Positions 25,561 to 36,277 of a stretch of 64,000 nt of DNA are shown one piece after another. The notes under the pieces are model-generated. The model had not been told where the DNA came from, searched no databases, and saw only the letters and a list, made by a program, of their open reading frames with translations. The first letter of the stretch is position 1. Every line of letters begins with the position of its first letter. The stretch comes from Karalla daura (lineage: Eukaryota > Chordata > Actinopteri > Chaetodontiformes > Leiognathidae): assembly GCA_029224185.1 (NCBI GenBank), contig CM055191.1, positions 4,376,036 through 4,440,035 on the forward strand, in the 5' to 3' direction. The translations under genes were made by a program, and so were the position numbers.

Positions 25561-26429
25561 TTCTTTATTTGTATGTGTGTGAAGAGTGTGTGGGAGAAGG
25601 GGGACAGGGAGGGCGGGGGGGTGGTGGAAGGACAGAGGTTTTAGGTTCAGAGGGGGGTAAAAGAAACAGAGGTCAGTGGAAACAAAGGAGCGTGAGACCC
25701 CGGGGTCAAGCTGCCTGGTGTCCGCAGTCACCAGGCCGGCGTTGTTGCAGGGCCAATGGCCCCGCTTGTATAATCGCCGGAGTACGTTTTGTCCACGAGT
25801 GTAGGATATAGAATATATCACTGCAGTGCTGACAGATGAACAATAGATCACGTTCTGTGGAAGTCCGAGTGGAGCCTCTGCAGCTCCTTTGAGCCGGCTG
25901 GTACATCTGGAGGAGCCCAGATTAACCCCGTGTTTACTGGCCTGGCGTATGGCTGACCCTGCTGACCCGCAGCAGAGCTTCAACAATATCGCTTATGGGT
26001 TAATATAGGACTTACAGACGCCCTTTAGAGGAGGCCTCAATGAATCATCCTCCCGGACACGGATGGGATGCAATCAGTATAAAAGTGTTGTTGTGTTGCT
26101 GGAAGATTAAACCACTGCCTGATTTCAGTTAGATAGAAGTTGCGACTGGAGCTTAAGCATCAGCTTGGGAAAATACCAACATGGGTGCTGATTCCTGAGT
26201 GTTATGGTACCATACTATTATGTTGAATTGCTTCTATTAATGGCACTTTACAGGATGTTGTGCAAGATCAATTGATCCATGTCGTCTAGTGTTAACATAA
26301 AGGCAATGGAACACCAAAGTGATCAGAAATTTCTCAGTCTATTTTACATCCTGTTTACAGTCCTGTGTTTAGTGGTGGGAATATTACAATTCATTTCTGC
26401 ACAGACCTGGTGCAGTTTCCGGCTTATCT

Positions 26430-26830
26430 GACAACCACACATAGGTTTTACTGATTGGCTGTCTAGAACAATCTCATGACTTTTTGTGTTCCCTTCTAGT
26501 GTAGCTAGTGTAACAGTGTAGCTGCCCAGCATGTTCTCCTTCACTGGACACTCCTTCACTTAGTGGTAACAGGGTCGTAGCTATGGAGAGATGTGAACAC
26601 ATCCAGTCAATCAGAGGAGGAATCAGAGACTGAGGAAGAGCCAAGAGCAAATACACTGACAAAGTACAGTTGATCTGGAGGTGGGTCGGGGGGTGTTTTG
26701 CACCACATTCATTTTTTCATCTTTGTTCAAATTAAGAGTTTTAGTGTCCTTTGCAGTATCTGAAATACTGATGAATTGCGTTCAACAAAGCTAAGGTAAA
26801 AGGTAAAGAGAGTTTTCATTCTAGTTCTCT
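26430..26830 (+). mobile_element. Unidentified interspersed repeat family, copy A
   Basis: Shares collinear blocks with 50,373-50,836: a GACAACC..CATAGG block, TGATTGGCTGTC, a CATGACTTTTTGTGTTC/CGTGACTTTATGTTC block, GTAGCTATGGA, AGAGGAAGA-CCA-AGCAAA-ACACTGACA and TTCAACAAAGCTAAGG. The copies are too diverged for a recent duplication, so this looks like a dispersed non-autonomous transposon family. No ORF. Confidence 0.6.
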
Positions 26831-28254
26831 TTTACTAGTTCTTATATTTTGGAAAACTGTCCTGAGTGACAACCTGAGTGATTGATGCTGAACAGAGAGA
26901 GAAACAACAGCCAACATCTGGACTCAACTCACTAACTTTTAGCCAATTAGCGCAGATGTTCAGTGTTGCGGATATTTTCGTCGCTAAGCCAAGTGTGTGA
27001 GCAATAATAATTAATGGTGCTGTTTGGGAGTCACCTTTTTACAATATTACAATTCATCCCGAGGGAGACGTGAACGTTCATTTCATTGCCACCCATCTGG
27101 CAGCCCTCAGCGTGTGAATCTAAAAGCCTCAAACTTTCCACCTTGTTGTTGTGCTGCAGGCAAAGTCACAAGTCAAACAGTGCAGCAACCCATGTTTCAG
27201 ACATTGTTTGCAGCAACAGAACCACGCTGAACATGACGCCAGTGACTCCAAAACCTGAGAGATAATGACTTCTGCAAACATTTTTATGCATGTCATCTCA
27301 ATATGGGGTGCAGCAGATGCACAATGATACGACGGCCTCCAGGAGAAAACCTGGTGCCAATCAATTCTTTTTTTTATGATATCTGAAGCTCTCCCATAAA
27401 CGTGCACAATCTCTGTTAACTCTCTCTTTGGTTTTATGATGATAAACATGTCAGAGTGGAGGTTTTATGTGTGTGGCCAGGCCTTTCTGCAGCGACCATA
27501 AAAGCAGCTATGTGAATATCATATGCTTCATGTGTCTGCTGCGTGTTACCGGATGCTGGCTGTCATTCAAAATATCCCTAACACTGGTGCTTGAATAACT
27601 TACAGCCCCTCGACTAAAAACATCAGCACTGAGTAATGCCCATGGGTCGATGCAATAACATAATATGGTGACATGAGAATAGCTCCAGGCTGTGCTTGAG
27701 ATATAAACATGATCATATAGGCTATTGAGGACTCCTGGGGGTTAAGTGAGCGTAATCCTTCCCGAGTCGTTATGCTAAAGAAGGAGTGAAAAGGGAGGCA
27801 GAGAAAGTCATAAGTCAGGGTTCAGCTCTGGAGAGGAGATTTGGTCGAATCGTTATAAAGTGAGGGAACGTTGAGCGCGTTCCAGCACCAGCCGTGAATG
27901 TTTAAGTGTTGGACGAAAGTTGATAAGTGGTCAAAAGAAGTTTATAGGGGCAAAGGGGGCTCAAGGCAAAGGGTAACTACAGGTAACTGGGCCGTAGCTT
28001 GCACACAAAACGTTGTGATTGACAGCGAGTGGAGAATAAGGGTGGTGGGGGTAGGGTTGGGGGGTGGGAGGGGTGCTGTAGGAATGAGGCGCAGGTTCAA
28101 AGCTAGAAAGCAGGAGAGGGAAGATCACAGAGGTGGGGAAGTTGGAGAGGGAGTTGAGCGAGGGTATGGAGGGAGTCCAGGGAGAAGGCCTTGAAAGAGT
28201 CTTATCTGTGACCCATCTGTCTTGACATGCACACTCCTGTGGTTAGAGCCCTGG

Positions 28255-28288
28255 AGGGGAGGGGAGGAGAGAGGAGGGGAGGGGAGCA
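28255..28288. repeat. GGGGA-rich low-complexity tract
   Basis: Repeated GGGGAGG/GGAGA units. The G-run strand could form quadruplexes. Confidence 0.8.
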
Positions 28289-28439
28289 TGTCAGTAACAG
28301 AGTGTGCAGGGCTTAGGGCTAAGGGCCTTGGCCTGTGCACTCTGGCCCGAAAACCAGCCTAACCAGCCCCATGCTTTAACGCCCCCAGGAAAAACTCCCA
28401 TGACTTACTGCGGTGCTCATGTGATTGACTGAGCTGCGC

Positions 28440-29580
28440 CTGGAGAATGAATAAAAGAAAAAAGAAAAAAAACTCAACAAAAAGAAGAGACTGTCACACA
28501 TCAGTGAGGATACAGATGTTACTGTCTTTGACAATTCACTTTTTCTTCGGTACAGTCAGCTGATTTTGTCACAAACTGCTCTCAGGAGTCTGGAGTCTGG
28601 TCTCTTCTTTTGTCTGTGTGGGTAAAAAGTACCGGATCACCAGATCCTTAACAGCTCAGTCTGATGACCACATGTGTTTTCAGGCAGAGCAAAAAAAAAA
28701 CAAAGCAGCTCCAAGAGCAAGCATACAATGAATCACCTAAATCAGCATTTCTTCCAAACATAAAGCTGATTGTTCTCCTGCAATCGAGCCCTAACCGAGA
28801 TCTAACGTAACCCTACCGCAGAAGATGGAGCAGAAGTAATATCCCGTTCACCTTTTATCCCTATTGTAGGAAATTATTAATTGCAAGACTGAAGACCATC
28901 ACTCACACCTTCAAAACAGGAAACGTATTTGTGACTGTTCAGTTGAAATTGTCATTTCACTTATAAATCATTCCTATTCATTTATAGGCAGATGAGCTTA
29001 AGGAGGAAATAATGCAAAATGGCTGCAAAAACTAAATTATGCATTTAAAATTGTTTGTGTTGATCAATATAATGGATGGGTCGAAGGATGGGTGGATGGG
29101 GTACAAAAAGTCAGAATAGATAAAAATCTATGAATTACATCATATAGCAAAAATGTAGCCATCCATACCAGTACATCAGAAGCTTAACACTGAGAGAAGG
29201 CAAGAGAAGAGTCATGCAACACAGACAGTTGTCATGTCCGAAAAGAAGCTGTTAAGTTTAACTCTGGATGCAAACTTAACTCAAACCTTGAGTTTCTTTT
29301 TCTGTTTGTGGTTAAAAAAGAGAGCCACTCCAGCTCCAGCGTGTAGACACCAACAGCAGGTCTCTGTTTTCTCTTTTTATCTGACAGCAGAGAATTAAAA
29401 AAACGGACCGTTTCTCTTTACACAGTTTAAAAAACAATCACACTTCTAATCACTTCTCTGGGAACAGCCTCCCGGGCCACAGCTACCATCAGTCTGTCCG
29501 AGTTGTTCGACATCACATCCAACCTCCTAAGATGTCTGATTCTGGTTGCATGTACAGCACACCTGGGAGATTTACCGTAA
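28440..29580. other. AT-rich non-coding stretch
   Basis: No frames of note, no RNA gene, no repeat that I can define. A few GGATGG units occur near 29,075-29,100. Confidence 0.4.
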
Positions 29581-29884
29581 TGAATACCTGATGTGCTGAA
29601 GCAGTTAATTCCGCCTATAAAATAACTCCCTTCCTTCTTCCTGTGGGCCCCGGCTGTTGTTTATCAAACGAGGTAACGTCCTGTCATGTGACCCCCTCCT
29701 CCCTCACAGCAACCCACCTGTGTGGACTTTTCTCTTAATCCCCCTCCTCCCCCCTCCACCTCCCTCCTTTTTGCTGTGCGCTTTGAATACTTAGACTACT
29801 GAGTGTAACTAATTCTCCCACACAAGGATATTGTCTTCTCCCTATCTCTGCTTTATTCCTTCCCTTTCAAGCCGGCTATTCACT

Positions 29885-30130
29885 GATTTCATTAGTTGGT
29901 GGTGTGGTGTGTGAGAGAGAGTTGGCGTGGAGAGGAGGAGGAGGAGGGGGTGGATGGGTGGGTGGGGGGTTTCCAATTAAAAGGCCTTAATGGCCTATTA
30001 CCATCACCTTAAGTTCACCTCTGTTTTTTTACAACACGAAACCAGCTAAAGATTAATCGCCAGACCAGCGTGGGAGCTTTTAAAAGCCATTCTGTGATTA
30101 ATAAACTGTAATTAGGACTGATGATTTTGA
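29885..30130. promoter_or_regulatory. Candidate conserved non-coding element
   Basis: After a GAGG-rich stretch the text becomes dense in TTAAT/ATTA cores: TTCCAATTAAAAGG, CCTTAATGGCCTATTACC, AGATTAATCGCCAG, GTGATTAATAAAC and GTAATTAGGAC. This is among the best enhancer-like blocks in the window by motif density. There is no coding frame. Confidence 0.36.
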
Positions 30131-30654
30131 GTCGGCCCTCTACAGCTACGATAGAGAGCAACAGACAGGGCAGAACTGCTCAGATGCTGGAAGATGTGAT
30201 ACCTGTGCAATGTTGGGAATATATATAAAAATATAGGAAAATATTTGTTCATAATATATGTGGAAAAAAAAGTTACACAGGCTACGAAATATAGCCTTCT
30301 GATATCGTACAGTCATGATTTAAACAGAAAGTAACCAGAATAAATACATGCACATAGACAGACAGTCAGGCAGATGTTGTATGCAGGGATTTGTCCCAGG
30401 CTGTGATTCCCTCTGAAAGTTTGCTGTCGGACCCACTGAAGCAGTGTGAGACATACAGCAGTCAGGAGGTATAGTATCACGGATCATAGTGATCCTGAGT
30501 GACTGGAAACAGTGAAATGCACCAGAAAACAACCGGGAAGCTGTGGACGCCACATCTTAAAAGTCACGCTGCAAAGATCGTCCCTCCGACAAACCCTGTT
30601 TTGTGCGGCGGTGGCGTCAGGTTTAGTGTTGGAGACAATAAACCTAATGAGTGT

Positions 30655-31150
30655 TGTTCTAGTGGGGGGGTGGAGGGGTTAAATGAAATGTGTTTAACAG
30701 GCCGCTCTCACTGCACACATGCTGCACAGACCTCCACAGCTGACCAGGGGGCCGCAGGACCGGCCCGCTCCCCCGGGATGACCACACCACCCATTTGTCG
30801 TACCCCCGACACTCCCTCCCCCTCCTCCGCCCCGACTCCTCTCGATGGATGACCCCCGCAGCCAGCAGGGGTCAGCTGCGCAGAAGGAGCCCCCCCTCCT
30901 CCTCCTTCCCCTTCACCCCAGGCCCTGGGTCCGGAGCCGCAGTGTAAATCAGCGGCTGTGCATCGCGGGAACGCTGTCCTGCCCGGGGTCTCAGCCCAGC
31001 CTGGCACCATCTGTCCCAGCGCGCTGACGTATACAGCCGGCGCTGCCAAGGTGGGTTCCCACTGACCTGCTGCCCCCCGCAGACCTGCTGGGCCAGGCCT
31101 GGGACCGCAGACACATCCATCATACTGGGGCTGGACACCGGGGAAGAGAC
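30655..31150. other. GC-rich island
   Basis: About 500 bp of clearly raised GC with many CpGs, inside AT-rich surroundings. Open frames run on both strands, as expected from GC content. Apparent splice-like sites occur on the plus strand (CACCCCAG at about 30,921, CCCCGCAG at about 31,081), but no recognisable protein results. It could be a CpG-island promoter of a non-coding transcript or an enhancer. Confidence 0.35.
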
Positions 31151-31639
31151 TCCGTGCTTATCAGCCCTGAATTAAGTCTGAAGGAGCAGAAACAGGGAGT
31201 GATCTGAAGCTGAAAGTAAATACCAACAGCTTATAGTCTGAGACCAAAGTCTATAATATATCTGCCTCTAAACCACTGATCCATTGACTATCTGTTTAAC
31301 ATTTTTTAATACTTGTACAAATAAAATCCCTTAAGGCCAAAATATGACTATAATTTTTCCAGTGACCTCATGACCCCTCAGTCTCATCTATGACCTTTTG
31401 AAGGGTTGAACGCTTTTTCTGAACCAGTGGACCAAGACGGCGCTCTGTACATCAGAAACAGCAAAATGCTGCTCATGCATCGATGCAGCAGAATCAATTA
31501 TTCATTCATATGTTTAATAATGTATCCTTCACAGGAGCCATTTCACTGGATTTTTTGTTTTTTTTTTAACAGTGCAGACTTCTGTTGTTGTGATTGTTTC
31601 CACAGTGTGTTAAGAATATTACAATGAAATGGACCGGTC

Positions 31640-32130
31640 CACCGGTCGACACTCAGAAATCACCTCCAGCTTTAGACCGGCTGCCTGCAGGACCCCTTCA
31701 GTTAATTTCAACACCTTTTTAAGACTTTTTAATGACCTTCCAAAAAAAAAACTTTGAGACCTCATCGCCGCTTCAAGCTGTAATCAGCTGCACATCTTTA
31801 ACACATTTATCACTTATAAACAGTTGGATCCTCGGACCAGCTGGGAAGGAACAAAGCTCCAAAGATTAAAATCAACTAAAGGTTATTAAAGCGTATTAGA
31901 ATATACATTTGATCACAACAAGTGACACTCTCAATTACTTAACGAAATTAGATCATACTATACACCATACGTTTTTTTTTGCAGTCATAAGAGCTTGAAT
32001 ACCAACAAAACTTAATGCCTCATAGTTTTTAAATACATGTTAAGGGCTTTAAATATCCTGAAATTGATTTACAGTATCAACTTTTAAACACTTTTTTCAC
32101 TCTCTGTAAGTATAGGACATTAAATGTTAT
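31640..32130. other. AT-rich stretch resembling an old repeat
   Basis: Contains the phrases CACCTTTTTAAGACTTTTTA and AACTTTGAGACCTCATC, which resemble parts of fish DNA-transposon-derived repeats. Borders and class cannot be set from this copy alone. Confidence 0.25.
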
Positions 32131-32319
32131 GAAATATTTGACACCCGTTTAAGTAACGTTGATCTGTTATTAGACCACAACTGCACAAATAAAGACTACT
32201 CTCACATTCTTGTGTTAGTCCAGCAACTCTTATCAACAAAGTAAATACTTTGTTGACGTCCAGTTGCGTGAAAGCAAAGCTGCAGATCTAAGAATACACT
32301 AGAAAGAAGAAAAAGCGTG

Positions 32320-33010
32320 TCAATTAGAGCACTTGCGATTTCACCTCTGGCCAGAACAGTCACAGCCTATTAAGGCGACCTGCCCGACCCTGTCATTTTG
32401 CTGTATAACTGCCACAGACTAAACAGGTGATGTACTACTCACACATGTAAAACAGTCCAACCTTTTAAGTGCAAGACAAGTCTCTGCACTCCACCTCATC
32501 ACCCTTGACGACTTGACGTCTTTTCCCTCTCCATCATAGCAGCACCTGGAATCGTGACACGTAAATCTTATCTGCAGAGACAGTCTGCGGGTCCCCGGGC
32601 AGTGCAGGCCAAGCTTATTGCTTTCTCCCACAGCTCCGGCCGCGCTCCTTGCCCCCTCGGGCCTGGCTCTAATGGGTGAGCAGGGGTCATAAAGTGGTTG
32701 TGTTACTGTTTTCCTTTTTCCAAACCAGTGACACCAGTTGTTCACCCTCCTCACCGGGGCCTTTTGTGAGGCCTGACAGGCTGTCAGTTGCAGGCGGAGG
32801 GCGATTGTACAAGACGACACGCATTACCTTGAGGTGACACCACATTCCATCGCAGGCCTGTCTTTATGAGCTAACAATAACTTTGAATAGCTCCGCAGCT
32901 CCGCATTCAAAGTTTTGCTACCGCTCCGCGGCACGTGATTGTTGTTTTATCATCCTTGCCACTGCATCAGATCTGGAGAGATTGCTTCGAAAACATAAAT
33001 AAGGAATGAA
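32320..33010. promoter_or_regulatory. Candidate conserved non-coding block with TCF/LEF-like inverted repeat
   Basis: Repeat-free text with GTCAATTAGAGC, TATTAAGGCGACC and CACGTGATTG motifs. At 32,879-32,914 it holds a perfect 10-bp inverted repeat whose arms carry CTTTGAA/TTCAAAG cores around two tandem AGCTCCGC units. It lies about 1.2-1.9 kb from the 3' end of bola1, on the nr2f5-facing side. Regulatory function is inferred. Confidence 0.36.
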
Positions 33011-34239
33011 TCTTTCAAATAAATGATAACTGAGGCGAAGGATGGCTGTTTGTTCAGACTCCCACTGACCATCTTTGATGGATTCTTGTTGTCTTATCGC
33101 CGTAACGGGCTCCGGGAGTGATTTTTGGCCGTCACCAGGGCTGAGGGTAGGACAAGAAGACCTTCACAGTGACACATACAACCCCAAGGCAAAAATAGAC
33201 GCCCACCCACATGCACACACTCACACATGTACACACGCATTTAGGAGTGTGTCATTCCGAGAAGACAAGGCCGAACATTTTGTACTTTTGTCCTCTGTCC
33301 ATAGCGGAAAAGAAAAGTGAAGCATCTGATTAATAGAAGTGAGTGTTTGCAGCTATGGGCAAAAGCTTTAATTAAAACATTTGATTAAGTGTCTTTGGAT
33401 CCCCTGTGCTATCATGTTTGTGGCTCATGTAAACCATTAGGAGAAAATTAATGAACTGACTGGGAAATTGATGTTTGACTTCCATAAGAATAATGAAGAC
33501 ATCTTGTCATCGGCCCAGTGGAGGTTGTTATAATTTGTGTAGATAGTGCCACCATGTGTTAGACCAGAGGTACTACGAACAGGCAACTCATCCACCCTGT
33601 GACCCAGTCATAACTCCTGGCTTTAAATCAGTCTTTTTCTCGGCTGGATCTGGATCCCTGCCTCACTTGTCCCAGTTGGACTCCAGATAGAGAAAGTACA
33701 CCAAATACTCATTACTGTAAAGCAGTAAAGTACTGCAAATTATTCTTCAGTCTAGGCTAATGAGCAGCTATTCACATTTCATAGATAAACAGTGGAGGTA
33801 AATGACAGGGATGCCTGCCTCTCTCATCTGAGACTCACCATAATGATTCAGTGACAAGTGAGGAGATGTTGTAATATGTGAGTGCATTGTGATGAATGTA
33901 TGGTTGGGTATTATTGAAACTCCACAACATTTGCAGAAAGTTTGCAGTTTTAACAATATGTTTTATTGTTGCTCACCTGCAGAAGCACAGCCATCTGTGA
34001 CTGAGAGCAGTCCATTATCAGCAGTGTATCATCAGTGCATTAGGAGCAGTTCTGACAATGATTTATCACAGTTGAATTCACTGTTGATTCTGACTGAATG
34101 GCATAAATAAAAATCACACAGCTCATTGACAGCTGCTTTAATTTACACAATATACAATAGTATGAGGATTTCTCTTGCAACATTACGCTGCACTCCTGGC
34201 AGTCAGTTCAAGGACTGATAGTAGGAGGACTGGGAGGAG
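33010..34239. other. Intergenic and bola1 3' UTR region
   Basis: No coding exon seen. Minus-strand poly(A) candidates for bola1 are ATTAAA near 34,137-34,142 and AATAAA at 33,962-33,967, about 100 and 275 bases past the stop. The remainder is AT-rich intergenic text. Confidence 0.4.
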
Positions 34240-34692
34240 TCACTCTCGGCCCGCCTTCAGTTTCTCCTCCACCGTGTGGTCCCCCTTGGAGCCTCCCATG
34301 CAAGGCGGACTCTTGGCCAGGCTGGGGTTGCTCCCCCACTGCTCCGGAGTCTTGGCCTGGATGGCCAGCGCGTGAACGCAGCTGCTCAGCTCCTCCTTCA
34401 GAGCCTCGTTGACCAGGCGGTGGCGCTTGATCAGGGGCAGGCCCTGGAACTGGGAGCTGACCACCAGCACGCGGAAGTGGGACTCGGAGCCAGGCGGCAC
34501 GGCGTGCATGTGGCTCTCATTGTGCACCTCCAGGTGTTCCGGTTTGAGCGCATCGCTCAGTTTGGCTCTGATGGCCCTCTCGACGGGCCGGCTCGGGTCC
34601 GGGGCCATGTGAGGTCTGAAGTGGGCCAGAGGTCGACTTAAGGCAAGAGTGGTGGAGATGGGACGAGCAGAGCGGAGAACGCCGGGCAGCAT
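34240..34692 (-). CDS. bola1: BolA-like protein 1 (mitochondrial Fe-S cluster factor)
   Basis: Encodes 150 residues; the human protein has 137. BOLA1 family members act in mitochondria with the monothiol glutaredoxin GLRX5 in [2Fe-2S] cluster handling. A basic, Ser/Leu/Arg-rich N-terminus (1-30) fits a targeting peptide. The BolA fold follows: an RPVERAIRAKL helix (35-45), the core HAVPPGSESHFRVLVVS (63-79), the RHRLVNEALKEEL helix (90-102) and VHALAIQAKTPEQW (106-119). The conserved cluster-ligand His of the RHRL helix is present. The start is the first ATG after a splice acceptor (CAG at 34,713), and the whole coding region lies in one exon. The C-terminal SPPCMGGSKG is as in vertebrate BOLA1. 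BOLA1 is next to SV2A in human too. Confidence 0.93.
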   Translation of the reverse strand: MLPGVLRSARPISTTLALSRPLAHFRPHMAPDPSRPVERAIRAKLSDALKPEHLEVHNESHMHAVPPGSESHFRVLVVSSQFQGLPLIKRHRLVNEALKEELSSCVHALAIQAKTPEQWGSNPSLAKSPPCMGGSKGDHTVEEKLKAGRE

Positions 34693-34712
34693 CAGACTGG
34701 AGCAGGAGACGC
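34693..34712 (-). other. bola1: bola1 5' UTR portion of the coding exon and splice acceptor
   Basis: A pyrimidine-rich tract ending CCCTCACAG (acceptor at 34,713) precedes 20 untranslated bases and the start ATG. This implies an upstream non-coding exon between here and about 35.5 kb that I could not place with confidence. Confidence 0.6.
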
Positions 34713-35533
34713 CTGTGAGGGACAGATGGGTGTAAAGACAGATTGTCAGATACCAATACTTCATTCAAATTACAGTTCTCAAAGGGCCTGAAAATCCAAT
34801 CCGCACATTTTTAAGCCCAGACCAGTATTAAATGTCTGCCTGAACCTGGCCCAAACTCACAGTCACCATAAACCCTGAAGTCACAGCAGTAGATCGACTT
34901 TAAACTGTCAGCTGTTTCTAGCTCGACGGGGCAGAGACGCAGACTTATGACACTTTTGGCTTTTCTTTAAAATCTATCAAATCCAACAATTCAGGTCACA
35001 ACATTCAAATTCACCATGCTATGAAACAAAAGGTTACTGGGTTTCAACTGGAGGATCATCTGCTGGATGTAGCAGGAACTAGCGGCAGTGCCTGAGGAGC
35101 GTCGCTCCACCCAGTGGTTCACTCAAGGAAGTATTTGCTTCATGTGTAATGTTAGATTACAATTACATTATTAGTTTATTTTAAACAAATCCCTCAGGAA
35201 TAACTGAGTAACTCTCTTTTTAAATGGTCTTGTTTGTTGTTTATTAGTCCAAGCGGGTGATAGGACAAATGGCCATACTGAAGTATCTCTGATGCTTCAA
35301 AGCTTCACCTCTACCACTGACGAGCGGAAAAACTGCAGGGGGACCAAAAGAAGCACCTCAAATACTTTAGGCTTCCAACCAGATGGGCACGAGCTGCACC
35401 ATAAGGACACCAACCAGAGGAGGCCCACTGAAGCCACACAGAGGCTCGCAGTCACTCGAAGTAAATATGAATCACGCTACCAAAAATAAAAAGACGACAA
35501 AGGCATTTTGTTTGAATTTTCTGACCATGTCAC
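34713..35533. other. bola1 upstream intron/leader and intergenic spacer
   Basis: Should contain the bola1 first exon and promoter. The only donor-like site I noticed (GTGAGTTT on the minus strand near 34,856) is not convincing. No other coding frame. Confidence 0.35.
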
Positions 35534-35539
35534 TTTAAT
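35534..35539 (-). terminator. Candidate poly(A) signal (ATTAAA) of the MADF/BESS gene
   Basis: The minus-strand ATTAAA hexamer lies 138 bases past the MADF/BESS stop codon. It is the common variant signal; no AATAAA occurs between it and the stop. Confidence 0.4.
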
Positions 35540-35676
35540 AATTCAAAACAATAAACAGTCATTAGCTTGGCTATAACTGAATTTGAAATCACACAGTAAA
35601 CAAAGTGCAAAATACTATTTACAACTAGGTCTCATACTCCGACTCTCCAGAAGACAACAGGGGCTAGTGGAGAGTA

Positions 35677-36277
35677 TTAATGCTGATGGGAGGCTTGGTG
35701 AGACTGTGAGGAGTTGTATGGGTGAAACGCTGTAGGAGATCTGTGCGATTTCGAAGGCCTCTGCTGTGCTGATTCTTTCTCCTCCAGTTCGTTGAGGTAG
35801 GCCAGGAAGTGCATTTGAGCCTGGATCTGTGACTGTCGAGACAGTCTGTTGAGCCTCGGCACCAGACTCATGACAAAGTAGTACATCTCCTCGCCTTCTG
35901 AGGGGATGTGGGGTCGCTGAGCCACCGGGGGCTGGGTCAGTAAATCCAGCAGTTGCTGTTCTACCGATGGCGGGGCCGGCCTTTTCCACCGTACCGGCTG
36001 GCTGGAGGCAGACGTGGGGATGTTTGATACCGTGGGAGGAGCAGGCTGGCAGGTTGTTTGGGTGGACTCCTCCGCCAGTAAAGCCTGCATCCAGTCGTGG
36101 TTGGAGGAGGTGCTTGGTTTAGTTGCAGGAGGTGGGACGGGGGAGGTGGAGCTCTGATGAGCCGGCAGGGAAGACGGGATAGATCTGGAGTTGGCGTGCT
36201 CAGTCTCTGCATGAATGCCACACAGCTCAGGGTCGTCCTCCTCCAACGACCCTTCAAGTCCTATGGTGCTCTTGGCA
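35677..36277 (-). CDS. MADF/BESS gene, coding exon 3
   Basis: Acceptor CCATTTAG at 36,278. Encodes residues 93-292, including the BESS motif, and the stop codon. Confidence 0.85.

Noticed and set aside
30708..31138. Possible coding exons in the GC-rich island on either strand
   Set aside because: The frames give no recognisable domain and both strands are open, as expected from high GC; kept only as an unexplained island.
34240..34764. Longer bola1 frame starting at 34,764
   Set aside because: The extra N-terminus is intron sequence: a pyrimidine tract and CAG acceptor lie at 34,713, and the family start matches the ATG at 34,692.
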